Assembly: GCF_001856665.1 (NCBI RefSeq)
Contig: NZ_CP017782.1
Span: 186,001 to 250,000, forward strand
Direction of reading: 5' to 3'
From: Rhodobacter xanthinilyticus
Lineage (GTDB): Bacteria > Pseudomonadota > Alphaproteobacteria > Rhodobacterales > Rhodobacteraceae
DNA: 64,000 nucleotides
Part shown: piece by piece, positions 54,950 through 63,763 of the stretch
Position numbering within the stretch: position 1 is the first letter of the stretch
Layout of the letters: every line of letters starts with the position of its first letter
Translations under genes and position numbers: made by a program
Notes under the pieces: generated by a model
The model's database searches: none
What the model saw: only the letters and a program-made list of their open reading frames with translations
What the model was told of the DNA's origin: nothing

Positions 54950-55594
54950 TCACCCGAAGCGCCGCCCCTCTTCGGTGAAGGTATACGCGTTGACGATGAT
55001 CCCCTCTTCGATCACCTCATCCGAGGTGAGGTGATCGTATTCGGCCTGAAGCTGGCGGTAGAGCCAGCGGGCCAGATCGCGCAGCGCCTCGGCCACGATC
55101 TCCTCGGCATCCTCGGTGGGCGGTTGACAGGTTGGGCTGTCGCGCGTGACATCCACGGACATGGTATATTCGTGGTAGTAGCGTCCGCGATGGGTCGCCT
55201 CGGCGGCGAGCTGATAGAAGTTCCGGCGCTGGATGGCCTGGAGCCGGTCGGCAATGCCGTGCAGCGTCGCGTCGGTCGGCGCGTAGTCCCGAATGCGCGC
55301 GGCGGCACCCTTGGCGTTGTGGAGGTAGCCCTCGAAGCAGGCGCCATCCCCCTGGCTCCAGAACCCGGAGAACCAGATGCAGGGCTTGGCCCGCGTCCCG
55401 CCGCCCATCAGGCGGACGGGCGTGGTCTTCAGGCGGATGCCGAGGATCTCGCAGATCCGCTCGAAATCCTCATAGACCGCGTCCCACCAATCGTCATAGG
55501 GCGCGAGGTCGCGATACCAGCTGCGCGCTTTCTCCTTGGCGGCATCCGAGAGTTCAGGGAACTGGTAGACGGTGGTGCAGATAACCTCAGGCAT
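54950..55594 (-). CDS. Plasmid protein often annotated as antitoxin of stability system
   Basis: A 214-residue protein starting at MPEVICTTVYQFPELSDAAK. It has no recognised catalytic motif; several Trp- and Tyr-rich helices (KEKARSWYRDLAPYDDWWDA). Homologues on alphaproteobacterial plasmids are, as I recall, labelled antitoxin of a toxin-antitoxin stability system without evidence. It overlaps the next upstream gene by eight bases. Confidence 0.6.
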   Translation of the reverse strand: MPEVICTTVYQFPELSDAAKEKARSWYRDLAPYDDWWDAVYEDFERICEILGIRLKTTPVRLMGGGTRAKPCIWFSGFWSQGDGACFEGYLHNAKGAAARIRDYAPTDATLHGIADRLQAIQRRNFYQLAAEATHRGRYYHEYTMSVDVTRDSPTCQPPTEDAEEIVAEALRDLARWLYRQLQAEYDHLTSDEVIEEGIIVNAYTFTEEGRRFG

Positions 55595-56006
55595 CGATGT
55601 CCTCGCCGTTCAGCGCCGCGGTCAGCCATTCCTCGGTGCTGGTCCAACCGATGGATTTGCGCGCGCCCAGATCGATGACATGCGCGCCGCCGCCGAAGGC
55701 ATCGAGGCGGGGCCGGGAACAGGTCAGGGCATATTGGAAGCCCCAGAGGCCGGTGAGGTCGAGGTCTTCGGCGAGGCGCAGCACGAAGCGGATCACAGCC
55801 TCGACATCGCCGTGTTCGTCGTCATGGATCCAGAGGATGCTGCCCTCGGGTGCATCCTGAAGCGCGAGATCGAAGCCCGCGACCTCCGGGTCGTCGGCGT
55901 CCTGATCGGCCGCGCGCAAATCCGCAAACAGCGCGAGCGCGCGGGCGGCCTTTTCGGCCGTCCCGACATCGATCAGGCACGAAAAATGGGTGAAGTAGTC
56001 CGCCAT
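55587..56006 (-). CDS. Hypothetical plasmid protein
   Basis: A 139-residue acidic protein (MADYFTHFSCLIDVGTAEKA) of unknown family. It is translationally coupled to the gene downstream by an eight-base overlap. AGGAGG precedes the ATG, and a hairpin gcccggcccc/ggccgggc lies just upstream. Confidence 0.6.
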   Translation of the reverse strand: MADYFTHFSCLIDVGTAEKAARALALFADLRAADQDADDPEVAGFDLALQDAPEGSILWIHDDEHGDVEAVIRFVLRLAEDLDLTGLWGFQYALTCSRPRLDAFGGGAHVIDLGARKSIGWTSTEEWLTAALNGEDIDA

Positions 56007-56081
56007 GGGAACCTCCTGAGAGTGAAATGCCCGGCCAAGGGGCCGGGCGCTGGATTGGAACGAAACGATGGGCGGGCGCGC

Positions 56082-56363
56082 TCAGCCGGTGCGCTGGTCG
56101 CCTGCGGCCTGACGCGCCGCATGGGCACAAAGCATCTGCCGGTAAAACCGCTTGCGCGCCGCCCGAAACCCCCGAACGGCGCGGGTATCGGAATGAAGCG
56201 CCCGGACCGCCGCGCGAAGGACGGCCAGCGGCGATGCCGTCACCGGCAGGCCGAGGCGCAGATAGGCGGGATCGGTCACGTCAGCGGCGCGGCAAAGATC
56301 CGGGCCAGATCGACGGCCGAAGGCGCCATCTGCGGCGCGCAGGGGGACTTCGGTCATGGTCAT
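56082..56363 (-). CDS. Hypothetical plasmid protein
   Basis: A 93-residue basic protein (MTMTEVPLRAADGAFGRRSG) of unknown family. Its leader (56403-56420 on the plus strand) contains the gagagat/cccgg hairpin-like motif shared with neighbouring genes. Confidence 0.5.
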   Translation of the reverse strand: MTMTEVPLRAADGAFGRRSGPDLCRAADVTDPAYLRLGLPVTASPLAVLRAAVRALHSDTRAVRGFRAARKRFYRQMLCAHAARQAAGDQRTG

Positions 56364-56462
56364 CGGGTCAACTCCGGTTCGGGAAAAGGGGGAACGCCGG
56401 ACCGGGCGATCTCTCCCCCGGCGACGCCCTAAGCCCCCCTGCCCTTCTCGATCTCTCGGTTT

Positions 56463-56978
56463 TCACGCCGCAACCTGCAGCGCGCGGGCGGCGATGGCAC
56501 GCCAGAGCGGATCGACAAGACGTCCCTCGAGTTGATCCGCGCGACGGCGCAGATGCGCCACGAACCCATGTTCGCGCCATCCGGCCGCCTGGCTCGCCCG
56601 CGCACGCAAGCCGCTCGCCTCGCGCAACACCGAACGGGCCTCGGGCGCGGAGAGGACCGGGTTGCACCAGGCAATCGCGCCGTCCGCCAACTCTCCCGCC
56701 AGCACGAGCCGCTCTTCACGATCGAGGATCACCATCATATGCGGGGCAACATCGGCGCCGACTTCCTGTGCCAACACGACCGCAGCGAACATCGCGTCAG
56801 CGAGCGACGCATAGCGGTCAAGCTCGACCGGGCGGTCCAGCCCGGCCATTGCCGCGCCCCTATCCGGGGCGACAAGTTTCAGAACGAAGGGCAGATCGGG
56901 ATTGGGCGCGGGGAAGGCATCGGCGTCAAAGCACTTCGTCGGTGTCGCCTTTCGCGCATGGAACCCTTGATCGAGCAT
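56463..56978 (-). CDS. Hypothetical plasmid protein
   Basis: A 171-residue protein (MLDQGFHARKATPTKCFDAD) without a recognised domain. AGGAG lies upstream of ATG 56978, and a GGGA..TCCC hairpin (57003-57018) precedes that site, like the one before the DUF932 gene. Confidence 0.6.
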   Translation of the reverse strand: MLDQGFHARKATPTKCFDADAFPAPNPDLPFVLKLVAPDRGAAMAGLDRPVELDRYASLADAMFAAVVLAQEVGADVAPHMMVILDREERLVLAGELADGAIAWCNPVLSAPEARSVLREASGLRARASQAAGWREHGFVAHLRRRADQLEGRLVDPLWRAIAARALQVAA

Positions 56979-57002
56979 CTCAAATTCTCCTGCGACGGGG
57001 GC

Positions 57003-57018
57003 GGGAAGCCTCTCTCCC
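57003..57018 (-). promoter_or_regulatory. Leader hairpin, gagagagg type
   Basis: On the minus strand GGGAGAGAGGCTTCCC precedes ccgcccccgtcgcaggag and the ATG of the 56463 gene. A nearly identical leader precedes the DUF932 gene. Confidence 0.5.
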
Positions 57019-57089
57019 CACCTTCACCGTCACCCCAAAACCGCCGCCCTCTTCCTCGAAGGGCGACGGTTCAGGACCCGGCTTGATCT

Positions 57090-57530
57090 TCAAAGCTTGC
57101 CGAGGGCCCTCAGGCTCATCTCGGCCCCGGCACCGACGATGATGTGGTCATGCAGCGTCAGGCTGAGATAACGGCAGCCCTTCTGGATCTCCTTGGTCAT
57201 GCTGAGATCGGCCTCCGACGGCGTCGGATCCCCCGAAGGGTGGTTGTGGATCAGGATCAGCGCGCTCGCGTTCAGCATCAGCGCCCGCTTGATCACCTCG
57301 CGCGGATAGACGGGGACGTGATCGACCGTTCCGGTCGAAAGCAGCTCGTCGGAGATGATGCGGTTCTTGCGGTCGAGATAGAGCACATGGAACCGCTCGA
57401 TCGGTCCGCGCACGGTGAGCGCGCAATAGTCGAGCAGCGCCTGCCAGCTGCCGATGACCGGGTTCTGGCTGAGGTATCGGCCAAGGATGTCCCGGGCCTC
57501 GAGGATGACGGTTTCTTCCTGGGGGGTCAT
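57090..57530 (-). CDS. radC: RadC/JAB-domain protein
   Basis: A 146-residue RadC family protein with the MPN/JAB metal motif LIHNHPSGDPTPSEAD near residue 94 and upstream FHVLYLDRKNRIISDELLST. It is a short form that lacks the N-terminal helix-hairpin-helix region of chromosomal RadC. Plasmid and phage RadC-like proteins of this size are common. Biochemical role uncertain (DNA repair was the original, disputed, claim). Confidence 0.88.
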   Translation of the reverse strand: MTPQEETVILEARDILGRYLSQNPVIGSWQALLDYCALTVRGPIERFHVLYLDRKNRIISDELLSTGTVDHVPVYPREVIKRALMLNASALILIHNHPSGDPTPSEADLSMTKEIQKGCRYLSLTLHDHIIVGAGAEMSLRALGKL

Positions 57531-57656
57531 GGGGGTCTCGCTGAAGTGAAAGCGCCGAAGCCCCTGCCCGTTCGGGCGCGGGGTCAGCGGCGTGCGGATG
57601 AACGGGAAGAGGAGCGGCCACCACGCATAGGGGTGGCCGCTCCGCAGGGTGTCGCC

Positions 57657-58856
57657 TCAGCCGACCCGGTCGAGCAGTTTCTTGGCCCGCCCTTCCATGT
57701 CGAGGCGGACATCTTGCTGGGTCTTGTCGCGCGCGAGCCGGGTGATCCCCTGCACGAAGTCGAAGATGCTCTCGGGTGGGCGGCCCTCTTCCATCAGCAC
57801 CTTCTCGATGATCTTGCCGGATTCGGCCTTCGAGAAGCCGCGCTTGCGCAGAAAATCATCCCGGTCCTCGTCGGTCCGCGCCACGATCTGCTGCCGCGCG
57901 GCCTGAATGCCGTTCACGAATCCCTGCGGCGAGGAATTGGCAAAGCGCGTCAGCGCCGGGGCCGCCTCATGGGCGAAGCGCGAGGCGGCGTATTTCGAGT
58001 GGCGGATCTTGATCTCCTGAAAATCCTCGACGCCCCAGAGGTTGCGGTTCTGGCACACCGCCCTGAGGTAGAAGCTCGCCATGCCGAGGGTCTTCGCACC
58101 CACCTCGGAGTTCCAGCAATAGAAGCCCCGGAAGTAGAGATCGGGGGAGCCGTCGGGCAGACGTCCCGCTTCGATCGGGTTGTGATCATCGACGAGGAAC
58201 AGGAAGACGTCGCGGTCCGAGGCATAGAGCGTGGTCGTGTCACGGCTGATCTCGACATCGGGGTTGTAGACCCCCGTCGACCAGTCGAGTACGCCCGGCA
58301 CCTTCCAGCGCGTGTCGCCGGTGCCATTGCCCGCAAGACGCTGCACCGCCTCGACCAGTTCGTAATCGTGGATACGGCCGTAATCAGGCCCCGTCACGGC
58401 GCGCAGTTCGGTGCGGCCATCCTCGGTTTCGAAGGTTTTGACCTGCTCGGCGCGGTGGTTGGAGAGGCCGTATTGCAGGTTGATCCCCGCCAGTGGCGCG
58501 GGCAGCTGCCGCAGGTAGGAGGCCGGGGCGCCCACGATGCTGGCAAGCTGGCCGAAGGCCCAATGCGTCGGCGCAACCGGCGCCTCGGCTTTCGGCAGGA
58601 CCAGATGCAGCCGCTCGGCGCTATCGCGCGCGGCCTCGACGCGTATATCGGCCGTCTGCACCACCCGGCTGCGGCTGCGCTCGGAGCGCCCCTTCACCGA
58701 GGCCCAGAGATCGTCGAGCGACAGATACCGCTCGTCATCGGGCCGGTTGAACCATTCGGACGACACCCGCCCGTTGCGCTCCCCCCGGCTCACATCCACC
58801 TTCCAGCCACCAGCCCGCGCCGGTGCGACCGGATCCAGAACTTCCACAACGCCCAT
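57657..58856 (-). CDS. DUF932 protein
   Basis: A 399-residue DUF932 protein starting at MGVVEVLDPVAPARAGGWKV. GGAGG lies seven bases upstream, while an ATG two codons earlier is too near that site. Typical segments are GAPASYLRQLPAPLAGINLQ and FYCWNSEVGAKTLGMASFYL. DUF932 genes accompany ssb, radC and SNO genes on conjugative plasmids. Some may help replication or escape from defence; no activity is established here. Confidence 0.85.
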   Translation of the reverse strand: MGVVEVLDPVAPARAGGWKVDVSRGERNGRVSSEWFNRPDDERYLSLDDLWASVKGRSERSRSRVVQTADIRVEAARDSAERLHLVLPKAEAPVAPTHWAFGQLASIVGAPASYLRQLPAPLAGINLQYGLSNHRAEQVKTFETEDGRTELRAVTGPDYGRIHDYELVEAVQRLAGNGTGDTRWKVPGVLDWSTGVYNPDVEISRDTTTLYASDRDVFLFLVDDHNPIEAGRLPDGSPDLYFRGFYCWNSEVGAKTLGMASFYLRAVCQNRNLWGVEDFQEIKIRHSKYAASRFAHEAAPALTRFANSSPQGFVNGIQAARQQIVARTDEDRDDFLRKRGFSKAESGKIIEKVLMEEGRPPESIFDFVQGITRLARDKTQQDVRLDMEGRAKKLLDRVG

Positions 58857-58880
58857 CGGCATTCCTCCGCGACAGGCGCC

Positions 58881-58895
58881 GGGAGCCTCTCTCCC
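58881..58895 (-). promoter_or_regulatory. Leader hairpin of the DUF932 gene
   Basis: On the minus strand GGGAGAGAGGCTCCC is followed by ggcgcctgtcgcggagg and the ATG. The same layout precedes the 56463 gene. Confidence 0.5.
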
Positions 58896-59019
58896 AGCCC
58901 TCAACCCGTCACCGGAAAACCGGCACGCCTCTCACTCTCAAGGAGGCTGGCGCGCGAGACGCGGATCGCAGGAGAAGCCCTTCGCTCAAGCGTCGACCGC
59001 GTCCATTCCTGCACATAGA

Positions 59020-59406
59020 TCAGGCTTTCCGGGGAGCCCCCAGTCCTGCCACGGCATCAAGAAATGCCTTGTCGAGCACAGGGTTGTCCCATTTGTTCGA
59101 CGCAGCCATCCAGCGGTCGAGATGGTCCCGAAAACTTGGATCGTCCCGCCGCATGTGGAAGGTGAAGAGGCGCTCGACAATCTCCCGCATCAAGTCCGCC
59201 ATCTGCTGATCATCGAGATGCGACACCTCACGCCAAGGAATGGTCCGCCCCGTCCCGTCGACCACGTTCACGTCCGAATAATCGCCTGTCAGGGTCACCG
59301 GCTGCAGTCCGGCATGCAAATCCTCCAGCCGCGTGTTGCGGATGCAGATCATGGCCATGATCTTCGAGAGATTGGCCGCGATGCGTTCTTCGTCCTCGAC
59401 CTTCAT
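59020..59406 (-). CDS. Hypothetical protein
   Basis: A 128-residue acidic protein starting at MKVEDEERIAANLSKIMAMI, with GAGGAG upstream. It has no recognised domain. It lies downstream of the parDE pair on the same strand. Confidence 0.55.
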   Translation of the reverse strand: MKVEDEERIAANLSKIMAMICIRNTRLEDLHAGLQPVTLTGDYSDVNVVDGTGRTIPWREVSHLDDQQMADLMREIVERLFTFHMRRDDPSFRDHLDRWMAASNKWDNPVLDKAFLDAVAGLGAPRKA

Positions 59407-59466
59407 GTTCAACTCCTCTCGGTGAGCAGCACCCGCTCGGGCAAAGATGGCGGCGAAAGCGTCGGG

Positions 59467-59778
59467 TCACTCAGTCAGATACGCGGCCCAGTTCTGCCGC
59501 GCATGCACGATGCGCAGCACCTCAAGCCACTCCGCCTCGATACGGTAAATGATCAGATGCGATCCCGAGCGGTAGAGGCGGATACGAGGGCGGATTTCGG
59601 TCCGCTCGCGCGCAATGCCCGGGTGCTGGACCAGCAGGTCCATGTCAGAGGCGAGCCCGCGGATATAGGTTTCAGCCTGCGTGGCGGACCACATGCGTGC
59701 GCTATAATCCCAGATCGCGTCGAGATCGCTCAGCGCGGCAGGTGAGAGCCGATATTCAACGATCTTCGGCTCTGGCAT
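59467..59778 (-). CDS. parE: ParE-type toxin
   Basis: A 103-residue RelE/ParE-superfamily toxin from MPEPKIVEYRLSPAALSDLD, with the usual IWDYSARMWSATQAETYI and late IIYRIEAEWLEVLRIVHARQ. ParE members inhibit gyrase. The start overlaps the antitoxin end by 23 bases. Confidence 0.9.
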   Translation of the reverse strand: MPEPKIVEYRLSPAALSDLDAIWDYSARMWSATQAETYIRGLASDMDLLVQHPGIARERTEIRPRIRLYRSGSHLIIYRIEAEWLEVLRIVHARQNWAAYLTE

Positions 59779-60010
59779 CTTGTTGCCGCTTGCGGGCAAG
59801 AAAAGCCTCCACATCCAGACGCGCACCCGGGCCGCTGGCCAAACCCTCATCGACAATCTGCTGCAACTCGGCAATGGCCTGCTGGCGGTCCTGATCGCGG
59901 CGGATCAGATCGCGCACATAATCACTGGCATTGCTGTAGCGCCCATCTTGGGTCTGAGCCTCGACCCAGGCCTTCATAGGGGCCGGCAAAGAGACGTTCA
60001 TTGTTGCCAT
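59756..60010 (-). CDS. parD: ParD-type antitoxin
   Basis: An 84-residue ribbon-helix-helix antitoxin from MATMNVSLPAPMKAWVEAQT, with YSNASDYVRDLIRRD. AAGGAG precedes ATG 60010. Partner of the overlapping ParE gene; likely autoregulates the pair. Confidence 0.9.
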   Translation of the reverse strand: MATMNVSLPAPMKAWVEAQTQDGRYSNASDYVRDLIRRDQDRQQAIAELQQIVDEGLASGPGARLDVEAFLARKRQQDARAEDR

Positions 60011-60108
60011 GGTCGCGATCTCCTTCGCAAAAATGGTGACACGATTTGGCAAAGTTTGTCAAACCGTACCGACGCCGTCCTGCGCGACTTGCCATGAGCG
60101 CGCAGCGA

Positions 60109-60132
60109 GCCCGGCGGGTTTCCCCGCCGGGC
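60109..60132 (-). terminator. GC-rich hairpin downstream of ssb2
   Basis: GCCCGGCGGG (60109-60118) pairs with CCCGCCGGGC (60123-60132) around tttc, shortly after the ssb2 stop and before parD. No T tract follows. Like the hairpin after ssb1. Confidence 0.5.
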
Positions 60133-60153
60133 CCGAGGGGGAGACCCCGTTCC

Positions 60154-60558
60154 TCAGAACGGGATATCGTCGTCGCGGTCGACCAGCTCGGGGTTTTCGT
60201 TCTCGGCCGACTTCGGGCGGCTCAGGAAGTCGACCTTCTCGGCGATGATCTCGCAGCCGTAGCGGTCGGTCCCCGCGCTGTCGGTCCATTTGGTGTAGTG
60301 GATGCGGCCGTGGACGAGGACCTTCATGCCCTTTTCGCAGTGCTCAGCGACCGTCTTGCCGAGACCGTTGAAGCAGGTGATGCGGTGCCATTCCGTGTCC
60401 ATGATCCGGTAGCCGTTCTCGTCGCGCAGGACGCGACCTTCCGAGAGGCGGGGGCGCGAGGTGGCAAGGCTGAAGTTGGTGATCTTGGTGCCGCCCTGGG
60501 TGGTGCGGATTTCGGGGGCCTGACCGATGTTGCCGGCGAGGATGACGATGTTTTGCAT
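60154..60558 (-). CDS. ssb: Single-stranded DNA-binding protein, copy 2
   Basis: A 134-residue SSB closely related to copy 1 (MQNIVILAGNIGQAPEIRTT, acidic DDDIPF tail), with about a dozen differences such as RTT for RAT and ENENPELVDRDD near the end. The OB-fold is intact. The shared leader and 3' hairpin show that the gene was duplicated together with its control regions or arrived by plasmid fusion. Confidence 0.92.
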   Translation of the reverse strand: MQNIVILAGNIGQAPEIRTTQGGTKITNFSLATSRPRLSEGRVLRDENGYRIMDTEWHRITCFNGLGKTVAEHCEKGMKVLVHGRIHYTKWTDSAGTDRYGCEIIAEKVDFLSRPKSAENENPELVDRDDDIPF

Positions 60559-60584
60559 GGTAAGCTCCTGTGTGTCCTGTCTTC

Positions 60585-60595
60585 GGGACCGTCCC
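60585..60595 (-). promoter_or_regulatory. ssb2 leader hairpin
   Basis: GGGACCGTCCC lies 27 bases upstream of the ATG. Between them, on the minus strand, is gacaggacacacaggag, the same as in ssb1. The similarity of the two leaders extends roughly 200 bases further upstream. Confidence 0.6.
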
Positions 60596-60983
60596 TTCGA
60601 CAAGACCCGGAAAAAGCCCGTCGGTTGACGCGTGCACGGGGGACGGAACGGACACCGGAAACCCCCAGAGGACCGGGGTGGAGCGGGCAGGACGCCAAAG
60701 GCGGCCAACACGGCCCGGGCTGACGCGGGGTTGCGCGCAGGAGGCCGAACGGGATTAGGGGATTGTCAGTCGAAGGGATGGCCCAGGAGACAGAGAGGCG
60801 CGGGGAGCCCCTGCCAGAACGTGTCACCTTGCAAATCGGAACTGTCTGCCCCCCGGTTCAGCCCCCATTGGCGAAAACATCGATCACAAGCCTTTGCCAC
60901 CCCAGCCCTTGCCTGCCGGGAGTTGCGGCACCCCGCCGCGACAGGCTATCAATACCGGAATATTCAAGACACGGACCGCATAA

Positions 60984-61301
60984 ATGGCTGATTTCGATCT
61001 CGAGGCACTGTCGCTCAGCGAGCTGAAGAAAATGCAGAAGGACGTCGCCAAGGCGATCTCCACCTATCAAGACCGGCAGAAGGCGGAAGCCCGCGCCAAG
61101 GTGGAAGCTCTCGCCCGGGATCTGGGCTACTCGCTGACCGACCTTGTCAGCACGGCAACGAAAACCACCCGCGCGCCCGCCGCGGCGAAATATCGCCACC
61201 CTGAGAATTCGGCGGTCACCTGGTCCGGCCGTGGGCGCAAACCGCAGTGGTTCGTGGATTCAATCAATGCGGGCAAAGACCCGGATGGCCTGATGGTGTG
61301 A
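60984..61301 (+). CDS. H-NS-like nucleoid protein
   Basis: A 105-residue H-NS/HvrA/MvaT-type protein. An N-terminal coiled-coil (LSELKKMQKDVAKAISTYQD) is followed by a C-terminal DNA-binding part with WSGRGRKPQWF, the AT-hook-like H-NS motif. Plasmid copies silence AT-rich or foreign genes and lower the cost of acquisition. It is divergent from ssb2 with about 200 bases of leader on one side. Confidence 0.88.
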   Translation: MADFDLEALSLSELKKMQKDVAKAISTYQDRQKAEARAKVEALARDLGYSLTDLVSTATKTTRAPAAAKYRHPENSAVTWSGRGRKPQWFVDSINAGKDPDGLMV

Positions 61302-61324
61302 CACCGAAGCTAAAGACTGCCGCG

Positions 61325-62410
61325 TCAGTCTTCGGTTCTCGGCTTGGTGTTTGACAGTTCGAACCTAACCGCATCAGACCTCGGCCCCATGACGCGCGTC
61401 GGCAGGTCTGGCGCACGCGCGTGACCTCGATGATGCCCTTTGACCAGAACGACTTTGCCGCTCCGATAATGTCGCTCATGTTCGGCAACCCAGTGACGAA
61501 TGGGCCCGTTGCGCGACTCTCGTGCTTGTCGTTCGAACTCGAGGCGAGCCGTCCTTTCCGCCATGTGCGCGGCGGCCTGCGGCCCGATCCGGATCGTGAG
61601 ATGTGACTTCCGGGCACCCAGAATCCATGATTTTCCGAACTTTCGGGCTGTTTTGGTGTCCTTGTTGGTGAAGGTTTCGGTTTCAGTGGGGATGATCCCG
61701 CCCAGGTCCGGTGAAACCAGCATGGCAAACAGCGCATAAGGAATGAACAGGTCGTATCCCGTTTCAACCTGGTGCACCGTGCGCCTTTCGTGGATCATTT
61801 CGAGCGTATCTCCACTCCGCAACCGGTACTCGACCATCGAACGGCTCAAATCGACCACGACGTCATCATAGTTCAGCCTACCCTCGGCAGTGCGCTTTAC
61901 GAGCAAGGAACAGATCGGGTCGACGACACGCGAATTCTCTCTCCGATGGAACATTGTGATACGCAGGTGGGCTTGGTTGCGATCATCAAGCAGATAGCCG
62001 CGTAGGCCGGTGCCGATCGGCTTTTCATCATATCTCGTGACAGGTGAAGCACGATTAAAGCGCGCAGCACCCAGCGCTCGATCGTCGAACTCTACCCAAA
62101 CGATGTCGGCAGGGAGCTTCACCTCACCAAGGATTTCCATGGCCGGCAGGCCTGTTTCCGCCGCCTCCTCGGCAACGGCCTCATGCAGCGTGTCGGCATA
62201 GGCGGCTGCCAAATGATCGAGCAGATACACTTTGGCCTGCTGCAGGGCATCCAGCGCATAATCGCGAAAGAGCCGCAAGTCTTCGGATGGGGTGAAGTGC
62301 CAGACCAAGTCTTCAGTAGGGAGTGATTTGCCCGCCAGCGACGATCCATATAATGAAATCAATGATTTATATAGCATGATGGGGCACCCAAACGAGTTGC
62401 GAACGAGCAT
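61325..62410 (-). CDS. Hypothetical protein
   Basis: A 361-residue protein starting at MLVRNSFGCPIMLYKSLISL, with GGAG upstream; a TTG eight codons earlier also opens the frame. No domain recognised; ends in a basic tail. The GC content is lower than that of its neighbours. It could be phage-derived, but nothing in it proves this. Confidence 0.6.
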   Translation of the reverse strand: MLVRNSFGCPIMLYKSLISLYGSSLAGKSLPTEDLVWHFTPSEDLRLFRDYALDALQQAKVYLLDHLAAAYADTLHEAVAEEAAETGLPAMEILGEVKLPADIVWVEFDDRALGAARFNRASPVTRYDEKPIGTGLRGYLLDDRNQAHLRITMFHRRENSRVVDPICSLLVKRTAEGRLNYDDVVVDLSRSMVEYRLRSGDTLEMIHERRTVHQVETGYDLFIPYALFAMLVSPDLGGIIPTETETFTNKDTKTARKFGKSWILGARKSHLTIRIGPQAAAHMAERTARLEFERQARESRNGPIRHWVAEHERHYRSGKVVLVKGHHRGHARAPDLPTRVMGPRSDAVRFELSNTKPRTED

Positions 62411-62629
62411 CTGACGAACTCCGCCGATGATCAAGCGGCTTTCACGACACAGCCGGTGACGGCTATTGCTCGTGAACTCGGCAACGCGCGGATGCGCTTG
62501 GTTTCATCGCATGGCGATGGGCAGGCCGACCAATGTCGGCACATTCTGAAAGTCGACCGAAACGGATGACTGACCAAGGGGCTGGATCGGAGCCTTGCTC
62601 CGACCCAGAGCCCGTCGAGGGGGTGGGCA

Positions 62630-62794
62630 TTACGCCCACGGATCGACCTCAGCGACCACTTGCACCTCGTCGCCGTCGATTTCATCGGCGGGGACGGCGC
62701 CAAAGGTTCCATCCCCAGCCTGAAAGACGACGATCGAAACCATGAGCGTGGCGGCGAGGGAGGCGGCGAAGGCGTGAGCATCTTTGCGGGACAT
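62630..62794 (-). CDS. Small exported or membrane-anchored protein
   Basis: A 54-residue product starting at MSRKDAHAFAASLAATLMVS, with AGGAG upstream. The N-terminal hydrophobic helix looks like a signal anchor and the rest is acidic. Its leader has the same hairpin plus gacaggag layout as the ssb genes. Confidence 0.5.
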   Translation of the reverse strand: MSRKDAHAFAASLAATLMVSIVVFQAGDGTFGAVPADEIDGDEVQVVAEVDPWA

Positions 62795-62816
62795 CTGTTT
62801 GGCTCCTGTCTGGGAG

Positions 62817-62835
62817 GCGGGGGACCGTCCCCCGC
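62817..62835 (-). promoter_or_regulatory. Leader hairpin of the small exported protein gene
   Basis: GCGGGGGA-ccg-TCCCCCGC, an 8-bp perfect stem 23 bases upstream of the ATG and followed by gacaggag on the minus strand, as for ssb1 and ssb2. A related piece (63002-63016, gggggatggtccccc, then gacaggag) lies on the plus strand nearby without a clear gene. The rest of 62836-63185 holds nothing I can support. Confidence 0.5.
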
Positions 62836-63185
62836 GCGACAGGACCCCGCAGGCCCGAAGACTGGCTGACATCACCGGGTGCGTTCGGCCCCCTCTTCAA
62901 ACGGGGCCGAATCCGCCCGGCGGCACGGGCTCGCCCGTAGTCCGACCCCTTGCGGGTTGATCTCGAAGACGGGATTCGGGGCAAGGAAGGGAATGGCGAG
63001 CGGGGGATGGTCCCCCAACGACAGGAGCCGGTTGTCCCGCTGATGCTTGCGCCGCCAGCCTTCCGGCCACGCTCTTGGTTGAAGCCCCACGTCTTTGGTG
63101 GATGGAACCTATGGCGCTCCGCGGTATCGCGGGGCGAGGTTGTGGTCGGTGAGGGGTCGGCCAGCGGGCCTGCCCTCACGCCTTG

Positions 63186-63665
63186 TCAGGGCTCAGGCGG
63201 CCAAGTCTGCCCCCCTGCCCTATCGCTGTCCGCAGTGCCGACGATTTCGAGACGGGCGTTGCGATAGCCCTCCCGCGCAATCCAGAGCTCGGCCGCGGTG
63301 ATGGATTCAGCCAGATGCAACAGTTCGGTGTTGCTGCCGAAGTCCAGAAGAACACGCACCTGTCCGGCTTTGGGTTTCTCGGCCACCTCGAAGATCAGTC
63401 GGCTGTCCGCCGAATGGCTTCGCATGATGGTGACGAGGATGACCCCGTCCGAGGAGAAGTTCCCCTCATGCAGCGTAAAGGAGGCCGGTGCCGTCCAGGT
63501 CGGATAGGCACGTGGCGATTCCTTCTTCACGAGACGGCCGACGCCGTTCGATCTTTCCCAGGCCGCGAGCTTTTTGGTGAAGCGTGCGGGCGGTTTGGGA
63601 CTGCCGTCGGTGTAGCGGATCAACGCCCCGAGCGGGGCGGTGTCGATGATGGTCGTTGCAGACAT
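63186..63665 (-). CDS. Hypothetical plasmid protein
   Basis: A 159-residue protein starting at MSATTIIDTAPLGALIRYTD. No recognised family; a mixed alpha/beta pattern with a C-terminal LWIAREGYRNARLEIVGTAD. It lies just downstream of the parB-like gene, separated by an AT-rich gap that may hold its promoter. Confidence 0.6.
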   Translation of the reverse strand: MSATTIIDTAPLGALIRYTDGSPKPPARFTKKLAAWERSNGVGRLVKKESPRAYPTWTAPASFTLHEGNFSSDGVILVTIMRSHSADSRLIFEVAEKPKAGQVRVLLDFGSNTELLHLAESITAAELWIAREGYRNARLEIVGTADSDRAGGQTWPPEP

Positions 63666-63729
63666 GGTTCCTCATCCCGAATGCGAGTATTCGCATTCAT
63701 CATATTGATATTAATAATTTTTTCAGATT

Positions 63730-63751
63730 GAGGGCGGGTTTCCCCGCCCTC
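63730..63751 (-). terminator. Hairpin after the parB-like gene
   Basis: GAGGGCGGG (63730-63738) pairs with CCCGCCCTC (63743-63751) around tttc, 13 bases beyond the parB-like stop. It lacks a T tract on the minus strand, so termination strength is uncertain. Confidence 0.5.
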
Positions 63752-63763
63752 GAACGGCATCGG

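Noticed and set aside
62950..63267. Plus-strand gene after the second gacaggag hairpin
   Set aside because: The frame has no domain or plausible composition and its ATG is too far from the ribosome-like site.
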